Shown here in pieces: positions 23,903 through 32,117 of a stretch of DNA of 64,000 bases. Source of the DNA: Acidobacteriota bacterium (GTDB lineage: Bacteria; Acidobacteriota; Terriglobia; Acidiferrales; UBA7541); the NCBI GenBank assembly GCA_013287135.1, contig JABDEK010000001.1:16736-80735 (forward strand). Reading direction: 5' to 3'. Under the pieces are notes generated by a model, which saw only the letters and a list, made by a program, of their open reading frames with translations, did no database searches and was not told the DNA's origin. The translations under genes were made by a program, and so were the position numbers. Each line of letters starts with the position of its first letter. Positions within the stretch are counted from its first letter, which is position 1.

Positions 23903-26740
23903 CTACTGGGTCGGCAAGAGTTGCTGAGAGAACCCAATGGTGTTAATCGAACGCAACGTCGGCGTTCTCGGAGGCAGCCATGCCGGCCCGAGAGTGAAGT
24001 TTTGGTCGAAAAAGTAATTCCTGATGGGCGGGCTGTACACCATACCGGAGTTTTTGTAAACACCTATGCCTTGTCTGTTGTAATAAAAACTGACCAGAGA
24101 TCCCTTGTAGTAGCCGTTAACACCACTCCATGTTTCAAGGAATCTCAGGAAATTGTGCACTCCGCCGTCGGTCCCAAAGTCTTGCGCCTCCCCTGCCGGC
24201 TGTGGGAACGGAATTCCCTTGCCGGCAATAAGAGCTACGCGGTAAGCCGATTGCACCGCGACACGATCGTTCGCGCCACTGGTGGTCGAATACGGCCAAA
24301 CAAACGAGTTCACGTCATTCCAATTATCCGAAAGCAACGTTACGGCATCTCCGGCGACTGCCGCGGCTACGCTGGGACCGGCCCATGAACCGTCAGGCGG
24401 AGCGTTGTAGTCACCTTGGATGTATACCGGGTTTTCGGCCACCACCGTCAATCCGCATGGAACTGGCCCGCAAGTGGTGCCAAGATTCAGAGTTCGTCCA
24501 TCCACGATTTTCAATGCGCGCCGGAAAAAGACCGGTGGATTTTCTCGCGCTTCCTGAGGATTGGTGTACACGACTCCAGGCCAATTGGTGCTGCTCAATG
24601 GCGCCGCGACAGTCGGAGCTCCACATTCGGCGCTTGTCCCAAGGACTCCTACCATATTAGTGCCGTTCCACAGTCCTGGAAGTGTCCAGGTGGTAGCGGC
24701 ATTCCACGCGAGAGGATAAAGCGGAATCGTCTCCGCCCCGCCGTATGTGCGAAGGACCTGGGCCGCAGGAGGATCGCCCTCCAGGTTTTCACCCTGTTCG
24801 ACGGCTCCATTTGGACATCCTGACCCGGGATTCGATACATTGACGATATCATCGAAGCCGAAGCTTCCGGTCTTCGTGTTTCCGGCGTTTGGATCGGTTC
24901 GTTCACCGCGGCGATCGGAGAAGTAAACCGTAAACCCACCCGTATTGTTGTTCAAACCCAAACCCATTGGGTTCAAGTTGAGCCAGTTAGCGAGGTTTCC
25001 AGCATCCAGTTCAACGTAATACATCACTCCTTGCGCCGTGACCTGTCCAGGGTTTGTCACTGTTCGAAGCGTGCCTTCCCGAGAGTCAAACAGAGCCATC
25101 GGCCAGTAATCCGTCCCCGTCGTAGTGGCCGTTCCACAAGGTGCAGGAGCGGTGTAGGAAGACGGATTATCACGCAATCGCGCGAGTCGGATAATGGCGT
25201 TCAGACTCGGGTCTGTGCAGGAAATTTTTGCCGGTACATTGGGATTGGTCGTGGGACCTTGCGCAACGTTACTGCCAAGACCCGGCAGGGTTAGCGGATT
25301 AACTAATGAACCCAGAGGGTTAATGTTCCTTCCGGTAAAACCGAGATTTAAGATTGCTTGGGTAATGTCTGCCCAACTGCCGCCAAGATTCTGATATTCA
25401 ATTTTAATGCAGCCAGTAATCGTCGGTTTGCCGTTTTGGATCCAATAACCGTTGATAGTTGAATAAGCACCGCCGGCCCCTGACATCGGCAGGGGAATCC
25501 GGCTCACCGGGGTATTGTTTGCTCCTGGGTTATACCAGGCCGGCATGGCACCTGGAGCTACCGCTAGGGTCGCAAGATCCACCGGGTCTGTCGCCGTAGT
25601 GACTGTTTGCTGAAACATCATGTCCGCAGTATGGCAAGCACCTAGAGAGCCTGGCACTACACCCGCCGGATAATCGTCTAGCAGGATCCGCAAAGTCGCT
25701 TCAGAAAAATACTGCTCGTTCAACTCCGCCACAGGCTCTCCGGGGGTCGGTCGCCGGACCAATTGAATGGGGCTGCTGATTCCGCCTAAAGCTGTTGAAG
25801 TTAAACTCAGAACTGGAACACCGTTTGTTAATTGGCCGCCATAAGAATTCTCGACCGCGCCCCATCCACCGTTTGGAAGTAGGCTCACGTTACCCACAAC
25901 GCTCGTGCTGCCGTTCGCCGTGCTGCCTTGGGTAAGCTGCAAGGCAAGCCACTGCGCGTTCGTGTAGGTAGGACCAGGCGGCAGCGCCGCAGGATTGGGC
26001 GTTAGAGCGATTGATATCGGACCGGTATAGTTCGTGCCCGAGAGGGGAAATCCATTCTCGAGGTTGGTACGGATTACCGCGCCCACGGCGGTCACCTTAT
26101 CTGCCAAATACAGAGGGCCGGAATTAGCCGCCAGCCAGAGATTGCCATTTGTGTGAGTGCGCCCTCCGAAATCAAACGGAGGTCCAGCGAAGAAGCTCAC
26201 GTCCGAATCAGAGTAGATACCGAACTGAAACACCGGAATTGCAACTACTTGCACCTGTCGTTGCAACTTCACTTCCGCCCCAGTGACTACCCCGCGCGCA
26301 GTAACCTGAAGCGTGAAAGGGGTGATCAACCCTTGCATGCCCGCATACGGGCTGGGTGGAAGCATGGTGGCGTTTTGCGAAGTCGGGACACAGGGACTTA
26401 CCGCCGGAGGTCCGCCACACAGAATTTGATACGTGGAATTTCCGGAAGGATCGGTAAATTGAATTCCGGGAATTGCAGGCTGACTTGCGAGCGAAGTTAT
26501 GGTCGCCATATTCGCCGCAGAAAGTGCGCCTTGATCGGCAAAAGTAGTTCCTACGTCGGCGGTTAGCTTCTCCATGCCCGCCTCCGCTCCGTAGAATGCA
26601 GTCTCACGGAACTGGTTGTTCCCGCCCAAACGCTGGTCGGTCATCACCATCCAGCACATGCCGACCCCTAACGCGGTAACCAGAATAAGTACAAAGAGAG
26701 CGGTTAGAAGTGCAATTCCATTTTGACGTTGAGTTCTCAC
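23903..26740 (-). CDS. PilX-like minor pilin / large pilus-assembly tip protein
   Basis: A 945-aa exported protein with a type IV prepilin-like N-terminus: basic leader, then NG-IALLTALFVLILVTALGVGM and the GAEAGMEKL segment of the PilX/PilX_N family. It is far longer than ordinary PilX (about 170-200 aa); the remainder is Gly/Asn/Pro-rich with many short strands and paired Cys (for example CGGPPAVSPCVP, CGPVPCG). The GTG at 26738-26740 with AAGGAG 7 bp upstream is the start. Last gene of the operon gspH/fimT-like, pilV-like, pilW-like, pilX-like. It probably primes pilus assembly or forms part of the tip; no PilY1 gene is seen next to it. Confidence 0.85.
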   Translation of the reverse strand: MRTQRQNGIALLTALFVLILVTALGVGMCWMVMTDQRLGGNNQFRETAFYGAEAGMEKLTADVGTTFADQGALSAANMATITSLASQPAIPGIQFTDPSGNSTYQILCGGPPAVSPCVPTSQNATMLPPSPYAGMQGLITPFTLQVTARGVVTGAEVKLQRQVQVVAIPVFQFGIYSDSDVSFFAGPPFDFGGRTHTNGNLWLAANSGPLYLADKVTAVGAVIRTNLENGFPLSGTNYTGPISIALTPNPAALPPGPTYTNAQWLALQLTQGSTANGSTSVVGNVSLLPNGGWGAVENSYGGQLTNGVPVLSLTSTALGGISSPIQLVRRPTPGEPVAELNEQYFSEATLRILLDDYPAGVVPGSLGACHTADMMFQQTVTTATDPVDLATLAVAPGAMPAWYNPGANNTPVSRIPLPMSGAGGAYSTINGYWIQNGKPTITGCIKIEYQNLGGSWADITQAILNLGFTGRNINPLGSLVNPLTLPGLGSNVAQGPTTNPNVPAKISCTDPSLNAIIRLARLRDNPSSYTAPAPCGTATTTGTDYWPMALFDSREGTLRTVTNPGQVTAQGVMYYVELDAGNLANWLNLNPMGLGLNNNTGGFTVYFSDRRGERTDPNAGNTKTGSFGFDDIVNVSNPGSGCPNGAVEQGENLEGDPPAAQVLRTYGGAETIPLYPLAWNAATTWTLPGLWNGTNMVGVLGTSAECGAPTVAAPLSSTNWPGVVYTNPQEARENPPVFFRRALKIVDGRTLNLGTTCGPVPCGLTVVAENPVYIQGDYNAPPDGSWAGPSVAAAVAGDAVTLLSDNWNDVNSFVWPYSTTSGANDRVAVQSAYRVALIAGKGIPFPQPAGEAQDFGTDGGVHNFLRFLETWSGVNGYYKGSLVSFYYNRQGIGVYKNSGMVYSPPIRNYFFDQNFTLGPAWLPPRTPTLRSINTIGFSQQLLPTQ

Positions 26741-26787
26741 TGCAAATCTCCTTTGAAAAAACTTCCCGGAAGTTATTTGGTCGCACA

Positions 26788-27996
26788 TTACGGAGCTGTT
26801 GCCGACGCCGCAGTCGTAAAAGTATTCGTGAACGAAAGGCTCCGAATGCTCACTTGGGTGCTCAAGTTGTTGCGCAGATATTGCGGATATCCCGATGCTC
26901 GGTAAGGAGCTTCCGAACGCCCAGCCAATGTCACATTCACCGCTCGAATCTGGCCGGGAGTATCGGGAAGTGTCGGCGTCGGTGCGTTACCGGGTCCAGC
27001 CGGATAAGTGCCGATTCCCGGGTAGGCGGAATTGGTGATCGCGTAGCTGAACGCGAGGTTCTCAATATTATCCGCGATGGCTTGCGGGGGATTCACTGCC
27101 GCTGGGCCAGCGGGATAATTCGGATAGTTCACCTGCCGTATCAATTGAGGGTCGGCAGGGTTCGTCGTCGAATCAATGTAATAAGTGACCATCCAGACTC
27201 GTGTTATGGCTGTCGGCGGAAAACCACCACCACCGGCGTTCTGCAAATTGGCAACCGTTCCATTGGGCTTCCCTGTTGCGTTCAAACCTGCTGGATCTCC
27301 GGCTCCGAAATTTATCCTTTGGCCCGCCACACTCGTCACGTATTCCAAAGCGGTTCCGTTGGCATTGTGAAACATGATCAAATTTCCGACTGTAATCGGC
27401 TTTGAAGACCCCGGCATCAGAAAGCAACCAGGGTCGAGGGTCACAAAAGCGCCCGCGGGGTCGATGACCCCAGCTGGGCAGGTCGCGGCTTGATTTACCG
27501 GAAAGCCATAGAGATTGTTTTTAGCTGCGCTTGAATCCTGAAGACTATTATCCGCATACAGAATGTTGACGACGTCGGTCTTCCAGTTACCATCTAAAAT
27601 CGCGCCGTTGGTCGGATTCACTGTTTTTGCATCTTGGCCAACGGTCCACCCCGGAGAAATCGCGGGCATCGCGATAAACCCGGTGGGACCTGCGGGATTT
27701 GGGAAAGTTGGCGGGTTCGGTGCGAACGCGCCGGGACGCGCAATGGCGGAAACTCCCGCGGCGTTATACGGGACAGTAATCCCGCCCTGCGGAATTCCTT
27801 CGCCGGCTTGCATGAAATCTTCCAACATAAAATGCATTCCGGCGCGAAGATTTTCCTGTGTATTGGCCTCGTAGGCTACGCCCTGTGTGGCATGCTGCGC
27901 TTGCAAGAGCGCGCCGACCACAACCCCCACGGTGACCACTAGGATGACCATGGAGACCATCAGCTCGATTAGAGTGAATCCCTTTTGCCGCTTCAT
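26788..27996 (-). CDS. PilW-like type IV pilus minor pilin
   Basis: A 402-aa prepilin. Leader MKRQKG and cleavage site KG-FTLIELMVSMVILVVTVGVVVGALL are classical for class III (PilW) signal peptides, with the conserved Glu5. The mature domain includes ENLRAGMHFMLEDFMQAGEG, typical of PilW, then a long Pro/Gly-rich globular part. Minor pilins initiate pilus fibre assembly at the inner membrane. It is 47 bp upstream of the PilX-like gene. Confidence 0.9.
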   Translation of the reverse strand: MKRQKGFTLIELMVSMVILVVTVGVVVGALLQAQHATQGVAYEANTQENLRAGMHFMLEDFMQAGEGIPQGGITVPYNAAGVSAIARPGAFAPNPPTFPNPAGPTGFIAMPAISPGWTVGQDAKTVNPTNGAILDGNWKTDVVNILYADNSLQDSSAAKNNLYGFPVNQAATCPAGVIDPAGAFVTLDPGCFLMPGSSKPITVGNLIMFHNANGTALEYVTSVAGQRINFGAGDPAGLNATGKPNGTVANLQNAGGGGFPPTAITRVWMVTYYIDSTTNPADPQLIRQVNYPNYPAGPAAVNPPQAIADNIENLAFSYAITNSAYPGIGTYPAGPGNAPTPTLPDTPGQIRAVNVTLAGRSEAPYRASGYPQYLRNNLSTQVSIRSLSFTNTFTTAASATAP

Positions 27997-28015
27997 CCTC
28001 TTGCTCCTCGCAAAA

Positions 28016-28570
28016 CTAGAATTGCGAAACGTAGGTCTCGAGCTGGTACTGCCGCGTAAATTTTCCAGTCGTGTAATTGATCGTTATGATCACGTCGCGA
28101 ACGTCACCGGAAGGTTCGCTAGCAAGATTGGTAATCGCGATCGTGCGAGTGAAATTTGTAAGCGGGGCTATGATGTCGTCCGCCGTGCCAAGCTTTCCGT
28201 CAGGTCCGGGATAGACGATCGCAGCGGGTAGCGCGCCCCCGTCATTGATGGAGCCGACAAGTCCATCCGGCCCAGCCTGTAGCAGGGGCTGGGGACCGGT
28301 AAGAAACAGACCGTTGGGATTTCCGCCGGAGTTGTTCGATATTTGTGCAAACGTCGCATTGTTGCTGTACTTCGCCGTGAAGATAGCTTCGGCGGCCTCT
28401 TCCGCTTTCTGCTGCGCGATGAAGTCGTCCTGCGAGCCTTGCATGTATGACAACGAATCGTAGAGCAGCGCCGCCAAACCTAGAATTCCCACGGCCAGAA
28501 CGATCAGAGCGACCATCGTCTCAAGTAAGCTGAAGCCCGCTGCCATCCGCCGTCTTTTTGTTTGCCGCAT
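28016..28570 (-). CDS. PilV-like type IV pilus minor pilin
   Basis: A 184-aa prepilin from the ATG at 28568-28570, which has AAGGAG 10 bp upstream (the longer frame from 28621 begins inside the gspH-like gene). Leader ends AAG-FSLLETMVALIVLAVGILGLAALL, the class III signal peptide with Glu5, followed by the PilV-type SQDDFIAQQKAEEAAEAIFTA. The C-terminal part has VRDVIITINYTTG. Located between the GspH-like and PilW-like genes with 14-19 bp gaps, so the four pilins are one transcript. Confidence 0.9.
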   Translation of the reverse strand: MRQTKRRRMAAGFSLLETMVALIVLAVGILGLAALLYDSLSYMQGSQDDFIAQQKAEEAAEAIFTAKYSNNATFAQISNNSGGNPNGLFLTGPQPLLQAGPDGLVGSINDGGALPAAIVYPGPDGKLGTADDIIAPLTNFTRTIAITNLASEPSGDVRDVIITINYTTGKFTRQYQLETYVSQF

Positions 28571-28584
28571 TGTCCTGATCTCCT

Positions 28585-29238
28585 TCAGAATTGAAACCAT
28601 GCTGCCCCCGTATATTTCCAACCGCGAACCCGGCCTGTGCCACCCAAAACTGTCACCGCTCTGGAAGCTGTGGCCTGGTTCGGAACGCCAATGAAGACGG
28701 TTCCGTTGATCGGCTGCAAGGTTCCGCCGTCAACCAACTCACCGTCGCTCTGGAACATCATCCCCAGGATCGGTCCGCCATTTAGCCCCTCGAACTCAAT
28801 CGCGGCGGCGTTTCCGTAACCGTCCGGCGTATCCGGAGAGGCCGGATACAGAAAATATTGCGCCGGAACCTGTATGGGAACGGTGCTGAGCACGGCATCG
28901 GCTCCGGCGCCCGCCGGCCCGTATGGCGCAACGTTTTTCTGAGTAGTCACCACTTGATATTGAGTAGGTTGTCCGGCGATCACCACGATTGGAAATGAGA
29001 CCTGGACGTAGCGGCGGTTCGCGATGGCGTACTCGCGCGCTTGCCGCAGTTGACTGATTACTTGGCGCATGGCGTTGTCGTACTTCGCGTCTTGCAAGCT
29101 CGGTTGCAGCTGGAAAACGGCCATCGCCAAAATGGTTATGATGATTACGATGACCACGCCAAGCTCGATCATGGTGAAGCCGCGCTCTCGATTCACAGAA
29201 CGCCGAGTACTCTCAGAATTCGGTTGCGGAAGGTTCAC
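28585..29238 (-). CDS. GspH/FimT-like pseudopilin
   Basis: A 217-aa prepilin, first gene of the minor-pilin operon. Leader residues 1-20 end in RERG, then FTMIELGVVIVIIITILAMAVFQ (class III cleavage site, Glu5). The FimT/GspH domain has AMRQVISQLRQAREYAIANRRYVQVSF and ends VTVLGGTGRVRGWKYTGAAW. Start is GTG at 29236-29238 with GAGG 8 bp upstream. The candidate sigma-54 promoter at 29300-29315 would give a leader of about 50 nt. Confidence 0.9.
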   Translation of the reverse strand: MNLPQPNSESTRRSVNRERGFTMIELGVVIVIIITILAMAVFQLQPSLQDAKYDNAMRQVISQLRQAREYAIANRRYVQVSFPIVVIAGQPTQYQVVTTQKNVAPYGPAGAGADAVLSTVPIQVPAQYFLYPASPDTPDGYGNAAAIEFEGLNGGPILGMMFQSDGELVDGGTLQPINGTVFIGVPNQATASRAVTVLGGTGRVRGWKYTGAAWFQF

Positions 29239-29299
29239 GTTTACGACCTCGAGTCGCCCGGTAACGGCGCGGGCCGACCTTAAAATCTGCTATCGGAAG

Positions 29300-29315
29300 T
29301 GCATTTGGCAGGCCA
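29300..29315 (-). promoter_or_regulatory. Candidate sigma-54 (-24/-12) promoter of the minor-pilin operon
   Basis: Minus-strand TGGCCTGCCAAATGCA has the invariant GG and GC dinucleotides ten bases apart and matches 10 of 13 informative positions of the consensus TGGCACGNNNNTTGCA. It is about 62 bp upstream of the first pilin start. Sigma-54 control of pilus genes is known in several bacteria, and rpoN is in this window. Confidence 0.5.
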
Positions 29316-29494
29316 CCGCTAAATAACAGCAAGTCTAATGTTATCTGTTGATTGGAGAGAGCTCGGAAGGGCGGCGAGGCGAGCGTCAATTTTTTCGGGG
29401 TAGAAATGTTACCGTTGTGGAGGCCACCTGCCGGACGAATTTTGTCTCACAAGATCACTAAATCCCGAAAAATTTCCGATTCCCGCGGAGAAGT

Positions 29495-30247
29495 CTAGTT
29501 GCGGCTCCGCAATTTTGAGAGCAAGCGAAGGATTTCGAAGTAGAGCCAGATCAGCGTGACCATCAAACCAAACGCGGCGTACCACTCCATATATTTGGGC
29601 GCGCCCGCGCGAACAGCGTTCTCGATGAAATCGAAATCGAGCACAAGATTCAGCGACGCAATGATCACCACAAAAATGCTGAAGCCAATTCCAATCGGTC
29701 CTGATCCATTAATCGTTGTGAAGTGTACGCCGAAAAATCCCAGAACAATTGTCGCAAGATAGAAGAGCGCAATGCCGCCCGTCGCAGCTACCACGCCCAA
29801 CTTGAAGTTCTCGGTAACAGGAATCACGCCCGAGCGGTACACCAGCAGCAGCACAGCCAGCGTGCCAAACGTCAAACTCACCGCTTGAATCGCGATGCCC
29901 GGAAAGCGCAGCTCGAAAATCGCGGAAATTCCGCCGAGCGCCAACCCTTCGAGCAACGCATAGATCGGAGCCGTCACCGGCGCCCAAGTCTTCTTGAAAA
30001 TTGTGACCAGCGCAACAATAAATCCGCCAATGCCGCCGACCATCGCCAGACTCATCGCAGATTCCTGCGAATGAGAACGCATGAAAATATTCCAGGTCCA
30101 TGCTGCGGTAGCAATCACGCAAAGCAGCAGTACGCCCGTCTTATTCACCGTGCCCTGCAGCGTCATCGGTTCGCCGATGGCGACGCCCGCTCCTCGAAAC
30201 GCCTGATCGTTCAGCGCCGGGTTTGAAGTCCTCATCAATTGCGGCAA
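29495..30247 (-). CDS. Bax inhibitor-1/YccA family membrane protein
   Basis: A 250-aa integral membrane protein with seven hydrophobic helices and the family features GIGGFIVALVTIFKKTWAPVTAPIYALLEGLALGG and the C-terminal DFDFIENAVRAGAPKYMEWYAAFGLMVTLIWLYFEILRLL. Members are inner-membrane proteins of the TMBIM family with proposed calcium-leak or protease-modulating roles. The start is taken as TTG at 30247 with AAAGGAG 7 bp upstream (MPQLMRTSN); the ATG 12 bp downstream is the alternative, but its spacing is poor. No operon partner. Confidence 0.93.
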   Translation of the reverse strand: MPQLMRTSNPALNDQAFRGAGVAIGEPMTLQGTVNKTGVLLLCVIATAAWTWNIFMRSHSQESAMSLAMVGGIGGFIVALVTIFKKTWAPVTAPIYALLEGLALGGISAIFELRFPGIAIQAVSLTFGTLAVLLLVYRSGVIPVTENFKLGVVAATGGIALFYLATIVLGFFGVHFTTINGSGPIGIGFSIFVVIIASLNLVLDFDFIENAVRAGAPKYMEWYAAFGLMVTLIWLYFEILRLLSKLRSRN

Positions 30248-30407
30248 TTCATTTCTCCTTTAATCGTTCGCAGTGCAAAGTCTCCTAGCACGATTCTCGC
30301 AGCACAAGAGAATGTCCGAGCTTTTCTGTTCATTACGCAGAATTAGGCTATCACGGTTGTCGCCGCTTTGGAATTCGCCGCGAGGCGAAGCGAGGCTTAC
30401 GCGAAAG

Positions 30408-30620
30408 CTAAGAAGGATTGAACTTCGACTGAACTTCTTTCAAATTTTCTTTCGTCACATGACGCTGCGCGCGGGTTTCCGCGCGTCTTTCCGCAAGAGG
30501 AGTCCTGATCTTGCCAACCTTTTTCACTGCGCGAGAATCGTCGCGCATTTTACGAGCCTTGTCGCGTGACATTGAGGTTCTAGCTTGCGCCTGTTTGGAC
30601 TTCTTGCCCGTGGATTTCAT
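30408..30620 (-). CDS. Small basic hypothetical protein
   Basis: A 70-aa very basic, Lys/Arg/Ser-rich peptide from the ATG at 30618-30620 (MKSTGKKSKQAQARTSMSRDK), with AGAGG about 5 bp upstream. Unlike shadow frames it has no opposing gene and a clear ribosome site. I recognise no family; nucleic-acid binding would fit the charge, but this is a guess. Confidence 0.42.
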   Translation of the reverse strand: MKSTGKKSKQAQARTSMSRDKARKMRDDSRAVKKVGKIRTPLAERRAETRAQRHVTKENLKEVQSKFNPS

Positions 30621-30674
30621 AGCTGCCTCTGGCGGAATCATAGCATAGGCAGTGCGAGCGGTTGCGGCAGCCAC

Positions 30675-31080
30675 AAGAGGTTGAGCAAAAAATCTTGAAT
30701 GACTCTGTGCAGGAGGCTACGTGCTGGCAATTTCGGAAACAGAGGCGATGATCGCTAGCCACTCGCCACTGGCCTAGACTCACGAGCCAGTTGTCGCTAT
30801 CAAAATTCAAGTGGTCTAGACCACTTCTAACCGGCACAACACCCAAAAACGAATTCCTCTCAACTTACTGAAAACAAAGAACGGAAAAAGTTCTGCCCCG
30901 GGGCCAGAACACAATTAGGATTTTCAAGATTTGCCAACTTAGAAAACAAAATCTTGCCCAGTTGATACAGCGCCCCACTTCAGGAATAGGATGCGCGGTT
31001 CAAAGGCGACTGCAGGTGACAGTTTAGAGAATCCAACTGACAAACAGCGCCGCCTCCAGGCCGCCGCGACAACGGAGTGT
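30675..31080. other. Intergenic stretch with palindromes, no gene seen
   Basis: About 400 bp without a convincing coding frame. It holds an 18-bp perfect palindrome AAGTGGTCTAGACCACTT at 30809-30826 and a GC-rich inverted repeat (GTTCTG, CCCCGGGG, CAGAAC) near 30890-30912. It may contain operators, a terminator or a small RNA; sequence alone does not decide. Confidence 0.5.
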
Positions 31081-31911
31081 CTAGTGGCAGGCGGAGTTAT
31101 CGCTGAAGGTGCCGCTTACTATCATGGAATTCAGGAACTGGCTGCAGGAGCGGATTTTGGCCAGCATGGGATCGTTCTTCAGCGCGTCGGGATCAATGGT
31201 GGATGCGCCGTTGAGATTCTGGCGCTGGCCGAGGACGGTGTTCCACCAACTCTCCAGATTGGACTCTTCGCTACGGAGGAGTTGAAGGGCGTTGCGGTCG
31301 TCCTCAGTGGTAGCGGCGATTTCGGCTTGGGCGAGATCAGATTGGGCTTGGTCGCGATATCCGGCGGCCCATGCGTCGCTGACAGCCAATCCATGACTGA
31401 TCATGGCGGAGATGGCCCCGCGCCACTCCCTCATATCCGCTAACGTGGCGATGGCCACGCTGGCAAACTGACGCGAAATTCCTTTTGGAGGCGGAGGGGG
31501 CGCGGGTTCTTCGGAGGCAGCTTCGTTCGCTGCGGCGGCGCTGGAGGAAACAGGCGCCGCGCCGTTGGGAGCTGTGACTTCGGCGGTAGCTTTATCGGCG
31601 GCGGTTTTGGCTGCAGGCGTGGCGGTTGCTGGTATGGTGGCGGCGGCAGCGACGGCCGGCGCTGGAGCGTTCGCGACGGGAATGTTGAGCACGACGCGAT
31701 GCGGATCGACGACGTAAGTGCCGTTGGTTAGTTGAGCGAGAGTTTCAACATCCACGTAGGCGTGTCCCCCGATCTGGATTACGCCTGAGTCAACGGTCTT
31801 GCCGTTGACCACGAGAACTTTATCGGAGGTGCTTTGCGCGAAGAGCGTCCCCGCTAGAGCGAGAACAAATCCAAGCCAAATTAAGAATCGAAAATTGCGA
31901 ACGTTTTTCAT
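31081..31911 (-). CDS. Secreted hypothetical protein with copper amine oxidase N-terminal-like domain
   Basis: A 276-aa exported protein: signal peptide at residues about 1-26 (ending LFAQ), then a stalk-like beta domain at about 30-80 (VLVVNGKTVDSGVIQIGGHAYVDVETLAQLTNGTY) resembling the copper amine oxidase N-terminal-like family, an Ala/Pro/Thr-rich linker (about 82-145, with a run of six prolines) and a helical C-terminal domain ending in SDNSACH. Function unknown; binding of a surface polymer is possible. A TACAAT-like -10 is visible about 60 bp upstream on the minus strand. Confidence 0.75.
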   Translation of the reverse strand: MKNVRNFRFLIWLGFVLALAGTLFAQSTSDKVLVVNGKTVDSGVIQIGGHAYVDVETLAQLTNGTYVVDPHRVVLNIPVANAPAPAVAAAATIPATATPAAKTAADKATAEVTAPNGAAPVSSSAAAANEAASEEPAPPPPPKGISRQFASVAIATLADMREWRGAISAMISHGLAVSDAWAAGYRDQAQSDLAQAEIAATTEDDRNALQLLRSEESNLESWWNTVLGQRQNLNGASTIDPDALKNDPMLAKIRSCSQFLNSMIVSGTFSDNSACH

Positions 31912-32117
31912 AATGATCCGCCTGGAGCTCCGACCTAAGTTTCCTGGCTTAAATCCGGAACCAACTTGGATTGTACACCGCTGACGTTACGCGGTGACGA
32001 CAGTATCTGCCTCTATCCTGAAAGATGGGCGAGCCAGGACAAAGGACGCATACATCGGTCGACATCTGATGCGACGAAGTGATCGTTCCACTTGTCGCTG
32101 CGAATTATCGTGACGGC

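Noticed and set aside
30273..30569. Plus-strand frame opposite the small basic gene
   Set aside because: No motif and no ribosome site; the minus-strand alternative has an AGAGG site.
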